Part shown: positions 8,179-16,270 of the stretch, piece by piece | Layout: every line of letters starts with the position of its first letter | Position numbering within the stretch: the first letter of the stretch is position 1 | Source of the DNA: an uncultured Duncaniella sp. | Lineage (GTDB): Bacteria > Bacteroidota > Bacteroidia > Bacteroidales > Muribaculaceae | Reading direction: 5' to 3' | NCBI RefSeq assembly: GCF_910578445.1 | Contig: NZ_CAJTQC010000019.1 | Coordinates: 1-60,344 of the forward strand | Length of the DNA stretch: 60,344 bases | The notes under the pieces: model-generated | Seen by the model: only the letters and a program-made list of their open reading frames with translations | Told to the model about the DNA's origin: nothing | The model's database searches: none | Program-made: the position numbers and the translations under genes

Positions 8179-9453
8179 TTAAGCTTTCTTCTCGCGTACG
8201 ATAGTCTGCTTGCGGTCAGGACCGATTGAAACAATCGTAATCGGAGTGGCAAGTTCTTTTTCGAGGAAATCGATATAATTCTTAAAGTTCTGCGGGAACT
8301 CATCCTCGCTTTGCATCTTTGTCATGTCGGTCTTCCATCCGGGAAGAGTGGCATAGACAGGCTCGATGTCCTCCTCGATGGAGAATGGGAATTGATTAGT
8401 CTCAACACCATTGATTTTATATGCCACACAGGCCTTTATTTCATCAAAATCATCGAGGACATCGCTCTTCATCATGATAAGCTGTGTCACACCGTTGAGC
8501 ATAATCGCATAGCGGAGAGCCACGAGGTCAATCCAGCCACAACGGCGCTCACGACCTGTAACAGCACCATATTCATGACCGAGATCACGGATGCGCTTAC
8601 CGGTAGCGTCAAAAAGCTCTGTCGGGAACGGACCGCTGCCGACACGGGTACAATAAGCCTTGAAAATGCCAAACACCTCACCTATCTTATTGGGAGCGAC
8701 ACCAAGTCCGGAACATGCACCAGCGCTGATGGTATTGGACGAAGTCACAAATGGATACGAGCCAAAATCGATGTCGAGCAGAGTTCCCTGCGCACCTTCG
8801 CAAAGCACGCTCTTTCCTTCCGAAAGAAGGCTGTTGATGAGAAACTCCGAATCAACGATTCCGAAGCCCTTTATATACTCAATCGCATCCATCCACTTCT
8901 CTTCAAGCTCGTTAAGGTTCTCGGGAGTAGAACCCAAGGCCTCAAGCTGACTGAGATGGCGCTGACGGAGCGCTGAATATTTTTCTTTGAAATTATGGAA
9001 CACATCGCCAAGACGCAGACCATTACGCGAGATTTTATCTGTGTAAGTAGGGCCGATACCCTTACCTGTAGTGCCGATTTTCTTTCCGCCTTTAGCCTTT
9101 TCATTGGCAGCATCAAGCAGGCGGTGAGTCGGCGCAATCAGATGGACTTTCTTGGAAATCTTAAGGATCGAACGGAGGTTAACCCCACTCTTTTCCAATT
9201 CCTCGGCCTCCTGCTTGAACAGGACAGGATCAAGCACAACGCCATTGCCGATGATATTTATCTGGCCATGCTGAAAAATGCCTGACGGAATTGAGCGGAG
9301 GACATATTTCTTATCCTCGAACTCCAGCGTATGGCCGGCGTTAGGACCACCTTGGAAGCGGGCCACCGCATCGTAACGCGGAGTGAGTACATCCACAACC
9401 TTACCTTTTCCTTCGTCTCCCCACTGGAGACCCAGAAGCACATCAACTTTCAT
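8179..9453 (-). CDS. purA: Adenylosuccinate synthetase
   Basis: Condenses IMP and aspartate with GTP to adenylosuccinate, the first committed step to AMP. The 424 residues are the usual length. The N-terminal GLQWGDEGKGK carries the catalytic Asp and P-loop-like motif, followed by GGPNAGHTL with the catalytic His, and KGIGPTY in the IMP-binding region. It follows the Fur-family gene by 68 bases on the same strand and may be co-transcribed with it. Confidence 0.97.
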   Translation of the reverse strand: MKVDVLLGLQWGDEGKGKVVDVLTPRYDAVARFQGGPNAGHTLEFEDKKYVLRSIPSGIFQHGQINIIGNGVVLDPVLFKQEAEELEKSGVNLRSILKISKKVHLIAPTHRLLDAANEKAKGGKKIGTTGKGIGPTYTDKISRNGLRLGDVFHNFKEKYSALRQRHLSQLEALGSTPENLNELEEKWMDAIEYIKGFGIVDSEFLINSLLSEGKSVLCEGAQGTLLDIDFGSYPFVTSSNTISAGACSGLGVAPNKIGEVFGIFKAYCTRVGSGPFPTELFDATGKRIRDLGHEYGAVTGRERRCGWIDLVALRYAIMLNGVTQLIMMKSDVLDDFDEIKACVAYKINGVETNQFPFSIEEDIEPVYATLPGWKTDMTKMQSEDEFPQNFKNYIDFLEKELATPITIVSIGPDRKQTIVREKKA

Positions 9454-9521
9454 TTTACGTGATATATATAAATTTATTATTGCATTTAATTTTCAAGTGT
9501 TACTCTGCACCGTAATCTCGA

Positions 9522-9983
9522 TTACTTCCTGACGCGTCCTCCGCCACGACACCGCGAACAGAGGCCATGGATGTAAAGGTCAAATCCGGTCATGACAAAC
9601 GACGGATAGCGACGCAATTTCAGATACCTGACAAGCTCCGCATCTCTCAGCTCTCGCGAACGTCCGCATCGAGAGCACACCAATGTCAGATGCTCGTCCT
9701 CTCGCGAAGCACATTCGTAGATTTCGACACCATCCTCCGACCTGCGTCGCCTGACAATCCCTGCGGCGTCAAACAGCTTAAGGCTGTTGTAGACCGTTCC
9801 TTGACTCAGTCTGAAGTCGCCGCCGAGAAGAGCATCAAGCAATTGCGCGGGTGAGAAACTGCCTTTCATCTCCACGACTTTTCCAAGAATCATCAAGCGC
9901 TCAGGGGTGCAACGCAGACGATGCTGTGACAGATAGTGCCGCAGCCGTTCTTCGGCATCACTTTTTCGCTTTTCATCGTTCAT
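9522..9983 (-). CDS. Fur family transcriptional repressor
   Basis: A metal-dependent winged-helix repressor of 153 residues. The N-terminal helix-turn-helix region shows RCTPERLMIL and SQGTVYNSLKLFDAAGIV. The C-terminal half has two CSRC pairs that should form the structural zinc site. The usual His-rich stretch before the first pair is reduced to EDEHLTLVC, so the regulatory metal site may differ from classical Fur, Zur or PerR. A TTG lies immediately before the ATG at 9983; the ATG is chosen. The promoter places the transcript start at about 9984, giving almost no leader. The regulated metal cannot be assigned. Confidence 0.9.
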   Translation of the reverse strand: MNDEKRKSDAEERLRHYLSQHRLRCTPERLMILGKVVEMKGSFSPAQLLDALLGGDFRLSQGTVYNSLKLFDAAGIVRRRRSEDGVEIYECASREDEHLTLVCSRCGRSRELRDAELVRYLKLRRYPSFVMTGFDLYIHGLCSRCRGGGRVRK

Positions 9984-9990
9984 CAATTGA

Positions 9991-10022
9991 CAAAATTACA
10001 AAGCAAGCGCCTAATATCCAAA
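9991..10022 (-). promoter_or_regulatory. promoter of the Fur-family gene
   Basis: Minus strand: exact -33 TTTG (10022-10019), a 20-base spacer and exact -7 TAATTTTG (9998-9991). Normal spacing to the transcript start places it next to the ATG at 9983, so the mRNA would be leaderless or nearly so. Confidence 0.7.
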
Positions 10023-10128
10023 TTTTCGTTAAAGTAAATTTCAATGCTGACCGCGGAGGGTTTCAAGACCTTTTTTTCATTACCGAGTCTCGCATGCCCA
10101 GACTCCGGACAACGCCAATAGCCTCGAT

Positions 10129-11163
10129 TCAGCCTATAATCCCTCGCGCAGTAAGAATCCGATAGACCAGATCTTTCAGCAGGTCATATTCATTCTGGCG
10201 CGAACCTATACCCTTGCTGCGAGCGTCAAATTCGCGTATAGCAGATATGATTTCAATCGTCTGCCTGACATTGTAATTACGCGCGGCAACTTCATAGACA
10301 CGCAATCCCCAAGCATTACGCATGCCAAGCGCATCCATATAGCCACTCTGTGATTTATCGCGAGTGTAGTGATAAATCAGCAGGTTTGAAAACTGATTGA
10401 ACAGCGAAGACACCGTCATCACCGTCGGATTATTTTTAGGATTGTTTCTGAAATACTCTACAATCGCAAAAGCCTTAGCCGGATTGCGGCTCACAATGGC
10501 GTCGACCAATTCAAAATTATTATAGTCTTTCGACACCCCTATGTTCCGCTCGATAGCCTCAGGCGTGACCATTGCCCCCGGGCCGAGAATCAATGCAAGC
10601 TTTCCTATTTCATTATACAGGCGTGACAGGTCTGCTCCGATGTAGTCCCTAAGCATAGCCAGCGCCTTCGGATCGACATTAAGGCCCTTTTCCTTAATCA
10701 GATCGTTAATCACAGGCACAACATTGCGTTCGCTCAGGCGCTTTGATTCGAAAATGACACCGTTCTTTTTCACTGCGGCGAGCAATTCCTTGCCCTTAGC
10801 CTGCGCGCCACGGCATGAAATCACAAGGACTGTCGTTTCATTCGGCCGCTCTACATAGCTATGGAGCTTATTCAACTGATCGGCGCGCACAGCCTGAGCC
10901 TCTTTAACAATCACAACCTGCCGCTGAGCCATCATAGGATAACGATGACACACATCCATCACCGTCTCGACTCCGGATTCGGGAGCATACAGAACATACA
11001 GATTGAAGTCGCGCTCCTCTTCCGGGACAAGTGCCTCAAAGTCTTTCACAAGTTCATCAATGTAATATCCCTCCTCTCCGTGAAGAAGATAGACAGGCGC
11101 AAGCTTGACACGCGCTGCAAGCTGACGTTTTAATTCCGAGAATGTAGGATTCGACGAGGCCAT
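10129..11163 (-). CDS. holA: DNA polymerase III subunit delta
   Basis: Clamp-loader delta subunit, which opens the beta sliding clamp during replication. The 344-residue protein fits the HolA family: an N-terminal AAA+-like fold with PVYLLHGEEGYYIDELV, a mid-region VLVISCRGAQAKGKELL, and the C-terminal helical collar domain (VSSLFNQFSNLLIYHYTR). As expected for delta there is no functional Walker A. It is divergent from the HsdR_N gene at 11250 and close to dnaA, so replication genes cluster here. Confidence 0.95.
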   Translation of the reverse strand: MASSNPTFSELKRQLAARVKLAPVYLLHGEEGYYIDELVKDFEALVPEEERDFNLYVLYAPESGVETVMDVCHRYPMMAQRQVVIVKEAQAVRADQLNKLHSYVERPNETTVLVISCRGAQAKGKELLAAVKKNGVIFESKRLSERNVVPVINDLIKEKGLNVDPKALAMLRDYIGADLSRLYNEIGKLALILGPGAMVTPEAIERNIGVSKDYNNFELVDAIVSRNPAKAFAIVEYFRNNPKNNPTVMTVSSLFNQFSNLLIYHYTRDKSQSGYMDALGMRNAWGLRVYEVAARNYNVRQTIEIISAIREFDARSKGIGSRQNEYDLLKDLVYRILTARGIIG

Positions 11164-11223
11164 TACTGATGGGTATGTTTATGGTTTCAGAGTGTAAATT
11201 TACATATTTTTAGCGAATTTTGC

Positions 11224-11231
11224 TAACTTTG
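11224..11231 (+). promoter_or_regulatory. -7 element of the HsdR_N gene
   Basis: TAACTTTG is an exact TAnnTTTG; the -33 region is weak. It predicts a start near 11238 and therefore rules out the TTG at 11220 as translation start. Confidence 0.55.
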
Positions 11232-11249
11232 CCGAAAATCACCGTCTAT

Positions 11250-11735
11250 ATGCACCACATCCAGAACGACGACAATGCAATCTGCCCGCTGAATCTTCCT
11301 CCCGGCAACGTGAGATTACGTTCCTCCACCCGTGGCAATGAAATTTATGATCCGCTGAGAAAAAAATGGCTGTTGCTTACACCTGAAGAATGGGTCAGAC
11401 AGCATTTCACCTCTTATCTCCGGACAGACCTGTCATATCCGGCATCTCTAATGGCCAACGAAATCGCAATCAAACTCAACAACACATCGAAACGTTGCGA
11501 CACCGTGGTATACGACAGACACGGACAGCCGATAATGATTATCGAGTACAAAGCGCCTTCGATAACCCTCACGCAAGATGTGTTCAACCAAATCGCCCGT
11601 TACAGTCTGGCATTAAAAGTAAAATACCTTATCGTAAGCAATGGGCTACGCCATTACTGCTGCGCACTCGACAGCGAGACCCGACGCTACCGATTCCTTC
11701 AGGAAATCCCATGTTATAGCGATTTATGCGATTAG
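11250..11735 (+). CDS. Stand-alone type I restriction HsdR N-terminal domain protein
   Basis: A 161-residue protein made only of the nuclease-like N-terminal domain of type I restriction R subunits, without helicase domains. It opens with YDPLRKKWLLLTPEEWVRQHF. The PD-(D/E)XK core is visible: a Glu in LMANEIAIKL, Asp in RCDTVVYD, E-x-K in IIEYKAP and the Q-xxx-Y of NQIARYSLAL. No methylase or specificity subunit is nearby. I recall such proteins next to holA in other Bacteroidota, which suggests a housekeeping DNA role rather than restriction (inference). The ATG at 11250 is chosen because an earlier TTG start lies inside the promoter. Confidence 0.88.
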   Translation: MHHIQNDDNAICPLNLPPGNVRLRSSTRGNEIYDPLRKKWLLLTPEEWVRQHFTSYLRTDLSYPASLMANEIAIKLNNTSKRCDTVVYDRHGQPIMIIEYKAPSITLTQDVFNQIARYSLALKVKYLIVSNGLRHYCCALDSETRRYRFLQEIPCYSDLCD

Positions 11736-11785
11736 ACATTTGCGATTCGCGTCACACGCAATCTTGGGTTCATACAGAAAACAAC

Positions 11786-11823
11786 GACAAGAGCGTATGT
11801 GGATGACCACATACGCTCTTGTC
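11786..11823. terminator. perfect 17-bp hairpin between convergent genes
   Basis: GACAAGAGCGTATGTGG (11786-11802) pairs perfectly with 11807-11823 around the tetraloop ATGA. It lies between the HsdR_N gene and the dnaA stop. T-tracts are modest on both sides (GTTGTTTTC on the minus strand, CATTTAATCTTT on the plus), so it may act in both directions. Confidence 0.75.
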
Positions 11824-11832
11824 ATTTAATCT

Positions 11833-13221
11833 TTATACGGAAAGCAGTTCGGTTTCAAGCTGGGCTATATCCTCACTGAGTTTCTTTTCAATCGGAAGGC
11901 GCTCATCAATCAGACGACAAGCATAGAGAACCGTAGCATGCGTACGTCCGAGACGTGTTCCTATTGCCTTTAGCGGCATCTTGGTGTGCTTCTTGGCAAG
12001 ATACATCACCATCTGGCGCGCATCGGAAATCTCGCGTTTACGTGATTTCGTGAAAATCTGGTCAACTTCTATGTTGTAGAAATCGCTCACTGTCCGTGCG
12101 ATGCTTTCAAAATTGGCAGTACGCTTGCTGAGTTTAACCGAATTGGAAAGTACACGGCGCGCAAGGTCGACAGTAATTTCTTCGCCAAGGCATGTCGCAT
12201 GCGCCATAAGTGAAACCACAACGCCTTCGATTTCACGAATGCTCTGGGTAACGTTAGACGCAATGAAATCCATCACATCTTTGGGAAGCTTCACTCCGTC
12301 GCGCAAAGACTTCTGGAAGAGGACATCGCGACGCAATTCAATATCAGGACGCTCGAGCTGAGCGGTCATACCCCATTTGAATCGCGAAAGCAGACGATCC
12401 TGCATGCCCTCCATCTGGGAAGGGCTGCAATCGCTCGACATGATGAGCTGGCGGTTATTCTGACGCAGGTGGTTGAAAATGTGATAGAATGTCTTCTGCG
12501 TGGATTCCTTGCCGATGAAATCCTGAATATCATCAATTATCAGCGTGTCGATACTCTGATAGAAGTTAATGAATTCATTAAGCTTTCCGCGCATGACAGC
12601 GGCCGTGTACTGGCTCTCAAACAAGCGGGCGGTAAGATAAAGCACACGCGCACGCGGATTGCGCTCCTTGATGCGGATGCCTATCGCCTGAATCAGATGT
12701 GTCTTACCCACACCGCAAGGACCGAAAACAAAGAGCGGGTTAAAAGTCTTAAGCTTCGGATCGTTTGCAATAGCCTCACCGATAGACTGTGCGACCTTAT
12801 TGCTATGGCTTATGCAATAATTCTCAAACGTATAGTCAGGATTAAGCTGCGAGTCAATATCCTCGACAATCTGCTCCTTGAACGGATTTGATGTCGCGCC
12901 GGGCATCGGCTTCACAGCATTGCTCGGATGAGCGCTGCCGACTTCTATCTGTGTGCTGGGATCATTTGCAACTACCGGAAATTCATATATGAGACGAATG
13001 TTTGAACCGAACACGCGCTTAAGGGTCTTGCCAAGCACATTGATATATCTTTCTTCAAGCTGCTCAGCAAAATATTCTGTAGGACAATAAATAGTAAGCA
13101 CATCATTTTCAACCCGACGGAATGTCAGCGGGCTGAACCATGATTTAAATTGTTCGGCAGGGACAATATCTCGAATGATTTCGAGACACTTGTCCCATTT
13201 CTGGGAGTATTCGTTTTGCAT
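11833..13221 (-). CDS. dnaA: Chromosomal replication initiator protein DnaA
   Basis: Binds DnaA boxes at oriC and melts the origin. The 462-residue protein has domain I at about 1-90 (MQNEYSQKWDKCLEII...SWFSPL), a short linker, and an AAA+ domain with Walker A GPCGVGKT at 167-174 and Walker B LIIDDIQD near 227-234. Domain IV carries the helix-turn-helix and the signature KAIGTRLGRTHATVLYA near the C-terminus. Neither the upstream spacer nor the nearby intergenic DNA shows a cluster of TTATNCACA boxes, so the origin is probably not adjacent. Confidence 0.97.
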   Translation of the reverse strand: MQNEYSQKWDKCLEIIRDIVPAEQFKSWFSPLTFRRVENDVLTIYCPTEYFAEQLEERYINVLGKTLKRVFGSNIRLIYEFPVVANDPSTQIEVGSAHPSNAVKPMPGATSNPFKEQIVEDIDSQLNPDYTFENYCISHSNKVAQSIGEAIANDPKLKTFNPLFVFGPCGVGKTHLIQAIGIRIKERNPRARVLYLTARLFESQYTAAVMRGKLNEFINFYQSIDTLIIDDIQDFIGKESTQKTFYHIFNHLRQNNRQLIMSSDCSPSQMEGMQDRLLSRFKWGMTAQLERPDIELRRDVLFQKSLRDGVKLPKDVMDFIASNVTQSIREIEGVVVSLMAHATCLGEEITVDLARRVLSNSVKLSKRTANFESIARTVSDFYNIEVDQIFTKSRKREISDARQMVMYLAKKHTKMPLKAIGTRLGRTHATVLYACRLIDERLPIEKKLSEDIAQLETELLSV

Positions 13222-13660
13222 CGGTCAGTTGGGTAGCTAATCTTCAACAAGCAAGAGTTAGACGGACCGCGTACCTATTTGCACGAAAAGGGTTCTTGAA
13301 TTTCCGCCTGATGTAGGGATATCTACATTCAATTTTCAATGCAAATTTCTTAAAAACATTTTTGAAAATCAAGCACTTTTTTATTTGGAAGTTATAAACA
13401 ATTTACACATCGCTGAATTTCAGCATATTAGTACGCAAGATTCAAAATACTTAAAGTTTTACTTTAATCAAAACGAGTTATAACGCAATATTACAACATC
13501 TTATACAACAATAGCAGTCTGTCGTCTCCTTATATTTAATTAAAGAATCTGACTCTAATCTCCCTGAAAATCCGAGCTATGTATATCGGACGCTTCTATT
13601 TCCACAAGGCAATATTATTTATAACCATTTTAAATAAGTATATTTTCCATTTACATTACA
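13222..13660. other. AT-rich spacer upstream of dnaA
   Basis: About 440 bases without a gene. It must contain the dnaA promoter, but no exact TAnnTTTG element is found on the minus strand. No consensus DnaA box is present, which argues against oriC or simple DnaA autoregulation here. No notable hairpin is seen. Confidence 0.5.
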
Positions 13661-14470
13661 TCATAAATCATTCTTGATTACAAAAGTGTAATTACGCCCC
13701 GACTCCACGCCTAAAGCCCGAGCCGAAAAATATTGTTCAGAGTGACATCGCGTACATAAGTTCTTCGCAAATGGCGTGATATTACAATCCTTTATCCCCT
13801 CCTGCTTCAGCATCAAAGCAACATAGCGTGGTAAATCGACATGAGGCCGACGCCCGTCATCATATCTCACAACACATTCGTCAGGGAACTTCTCGGCCAC
13901 CTCCTCGCCGACTTCAAAACAGTCCACGCATATTGACGGGCCTATATATGCCATAATCCTGTCAGGGACTGCTCCGGTTTCCATCATCCGGCTGACACCT
14001 TCCCTGACAATTCCACCGACCGCCCCACACCATCCGGCATGTAGCGCGGCAACCACTCCGGCAATCTCATCCACAAGAATAACCGGCACACAATCGGCAG
14101 TCGAGACACCGATTACCACCTTATTTAATATAGAGACCACTCCATCCACCCCTTCGAGCGTCGCGTCGTCTGGAGGAAAAGAGTCGATGACGGCCACATT
14201 CACCGAATGAGTCTGCCGTGGCACAATAATCCGATCGGCATCAACTCCGAGAGCCTCGGCCAGATTGCGTCGACAGTCAGCCACATGCGAAACGCTGTCG
14301 CCGGTGTAATGACAGATGTTAAAACCACCGTATGCCGAAGATCCGCAGCCTGCCCCTCGCGATGTGAACATTATTTTATATGCACCACGGTCTGCAATGA
14401 CATTCAGCCATGAGTGATTGCTATTACACACAACCGGCACTCCTCTCTCTGTAAATTCTGATGGTGTCAT
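13661..14470 (-). CDS. pgeF: Peptidoglycan editing factor PgeF (YfiH/laccase-domain family)
   Basis: Family members remove misincorporated residues from peptidoglycan precursors; some have been described as purine nucleosidases or polyphenol oxidases. The 269-residue protein shows the metal-site motifs STADCVPVI, HAGWCGAVGGIV and CFEVGEEV, and a C-terminal CTRCHSEQYFSAR. It is divergent from the EamA transporter. Bacteroidales often place this gene near obgE and adk, which are absent here. Confidence 0.93.
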   Translation of the reverse strand: MTPSEFTERGVPVVCNSNHSWLNVIADRGAYKIMFTSRGAGCGSSAYGGFNICHYTGDSVSHVADCRRNLAEALGVDADRIIVPRQTHSVNVAVIDSFPPDDATLEGVDGVVSILNKVVIGVSTADCVPVILVDEIAGVVAALHAGWCGAVGGIVREGVSRMMETGAVPDRIMAYIGPSICVDCFEVGEEVAEKFPDECVVRYDDGRRPHVDLPRYVALMLKQEGIKDCNITPFAKNLCTRCHSEQYFSARALGVESGRNYTFVIKNDL

Positions 14471-14487
14471 CTTTTATCAACAAGAAT

Positions 14488-14518
14488 TTTGCTATCTGTA
14501 GCTTTTATTATACTTTTG
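14488..14518 (+). promoter_or_regulatory. promoter of the EamA transporter gene
   Basis: Exact -33 TTTG (14488-14491), a 19-base spacer and exact -7 TACTTTTG (14511-14518). The predicted leader is about 85 bases. Confidence 0.7.
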
Positions 14519-14608
14519 CGCCGAATTTCTCGAAACCGACGAGATTCAATTGTTTTTCAGCCTTGCAAAATTAATTCAAATTTTCGGTATTAACCATACT
14601 ACATATCA

Positions 14609-15529
14609 ATGAACAAGGATTTCAAGCTAAAAGGGCATCTTGCAATGCTTGGCGCAAACACCACATGGGGCATGATGGCTCCGATTGCAAAGATAGTAAT
14701 GACCGCCGGAGTCATATCTCCATTACTACTGACCAACTTCCGTATATTAGGAGCAGCCATCCTTTTCTGGACAGCATCAATATTCACAAAATATGAGCAT
14801 GTTCCGCTGCGCGACCTTTTGCGTATGGCCGGCGCGGGAATGCTGGGAATTGTATTCAATCAGGGAAGCTACATCACCGGCATAGGATTCACCTCGCCCG
14901 GTGAAGCGTCAATCATAACCACCACCATGCCTATATGGGTAATGCTGCTTGCCGCCGTGATACTTAAAGAGCCTATCACTTGGAAAAAAGCCGGAGGAAT
15001 CGCACTCGGAGCATCGGGAGCGCTACTGCTCGTGTTTGGCGGAGCGCAGTCCGCAATGAAGGGAGACAATCCAATGCTCGGCGACCTGCTCGTACTCACC
15101 GCACAGCTGAGCTACGCGCTTTATCTGACTTTCTATAAGAATTTTATAAAAAAATATTCCGTATTCACACTGATGAAATGGATGTTCACTTTCGCAAGCA
15201 TAGTGATACTCCCCATCTCAATCAAAGAATGGATATCGACAGACTGGAGCGCGGTTTCACACACTGAAATAGCAGGGATTGCCTACGTGGTTGTCATCGC
15301 AACATTCCTCGCATACATACTCACTATGATCGGACAAAAAAATCTGCGTCCCACATTGGTCGGAATGTACAATTACGTCCAGCCGATAATCGCGTCGCTC
15401 ATCGGAGTCTACCTTGGCCTCGACCGCTTCACCCCGGTCAAGGTAGTAGCTGTCGCGCTCATTTTCTCGGGAGTATACCTCGTGACCATCAGCAAAGCTG
15501 CCAAACCTCACCCCGAAACCGCTTCTTAA
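14609..15529 (+). CDS. DMT family transporter (EamA)
   Basis: An inner-membrane drug/metabolite transporter of 306 residues, built as two EamA repeats of about five membrane segments each. The first repeat contains GANTTWGMMAPIAK and the PGEASIITTTMPIWVMLLA segment; the second contains AQLSYALYLTFYKNF and ends GVYLGLDRFTPVKVVAVALIFSGVYLV. The substrate cannot be predicted from the sequence. It is transcribed alone. Confidence 0.92.
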   Translation: MNKDFKLKGHLAMLGANTTWGMMAPIAKIVMTAGVISPLLLTNFRILGAAILFWTASIFTKYEHVPLRDLLRMAGAGMLGIVFNQGSYITGIGFTSPGEASIITTTMPIWVMLLAAVILKEPITWKKAGGIALGASGALLLVFGGAQSAMKGDNPMLGDLLVLTAQLSYALYLTFYKNFIKKYSVFTLMKWMFTFASIVILPISIKEWISTDWSAVSHTEIAGIAYVVVIATFLAYILTMIGQKNLRPTLVGMYNYVQPIIASLIGVYLGLDRFTPVKVVAVALIFSGVYLVTISKAAKPHPETAS

Positions 15530-15631
15530 ACAAGTGGGAGTTAAAAAGCGTGGCAAGCAAACAGCAGACATAAACCGGCACGCCTGCTCTACGATTTGGA
15601 ATTCCGTTTCTTAATTGCCGTGGGGGTGCGG

Positions 15632-16063
15632 TTAACGACGGAAAGCAATCGGCAGAATGCAATAGACCGGGACCGGTGTCTCGTCAATCATGCCGGCATC
15701 CCACGCAGGCATCTTTGTGAGAATCCTGACCGCCTCACGATTGAGCGACTCCTCCACCCCTTTGATTACGGAGATGTGTGAGATCGTTCCATCCTCATTC
15801 ACGACAAAACTACACAGGACACGTCCCTCGATGCCATCACGATAGGCCTGCGACGGATAGCGACGCTCCCTGTTGATGAATCGATACATTGCCCCGTCAC
15901 CCCCGGGAAAACTCGGATGGACATCGACGCTTTCATATTCATAGACATCAATGGACACCTGAGTTTTAGGGGCTTCCGACATTCCGGCATCACGCTGTCT
16001 TGCTTGCGCATCAACAGATGAAGCATAGGCCGCGATGAGAGGGAGGAGAATGAATCGTGTCAT
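15632..16063 (-). CDS. TonB C-terminal domain protein (energy transducer TonB-like)
   Basis: A 143-residue exported protein. The N-terminal stretch MTRFILLPLIAAYASSVDA looks like a signal peptide or short anchor. A TonB C-terminal domain follows, with FPGGDGAMYRFINRERRYP, A-x-x-x-G-I-E-G-R-V and VNEDGTISHISVIKGV. The Pro-rich spacer that lets true TonB span the periplasm is missing, so it may be a soluble or short-tethered TonB_C protein rather than an energy transducer. The ATG at 16063 is chosen over two upstream Met codons because it gives the cleanest signal sequence. Confidence 0.85.
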   Translation of the reverse strand: MTRFILLPLIAAYASSVDAQARQRDAGMSEAPKTQVSIDVYEYESVDVHPSFPGGDGAMYRFINRERRYPSQAYRDGIEGRVLCSFVVNEDGTISHISVIKGVEESLNREAVRILTKMPAWDAGMIDETPVPVYCILPIAFRR

Positions 16064-16099
16064 ATTTCTAAGCATAGAATAAGCAAAAATGTAGTGAAG

Positions 16100-16131
16100 C
16101 AAAATTAGCGCACAGACCTTTGAATTGCAAC
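16100..16131 (-). promoter_or_regulatory. promoter of the TonB C-terminal domain gene
   Basis: Minus strand: -33 GTTG (16131-16128), a 20-base spacer and exact -7 TAATTTTG (16107-16100). The predicted leader is about 30 bases. Confidence 0.6.
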
Positions 16132-16270
16132 TATTTTGAGATTGATTACAATAGTTTTAGCTTTATTGACATTTTAATTTTGACGCCATCCGCTACGCCA
16201 TGACAATTATGGCCGCACATATTATAATAATATAGGCCAACGTCCGTTGTATATAAGAATAACTATAGCC

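Noticed and set aside
11194..11203. GTAAATTTAC palindrome between holA and the HsdR_N gene
   Set aside because: A 10-bp AT-rich palindrome is common by chance; not enough to call an operator.
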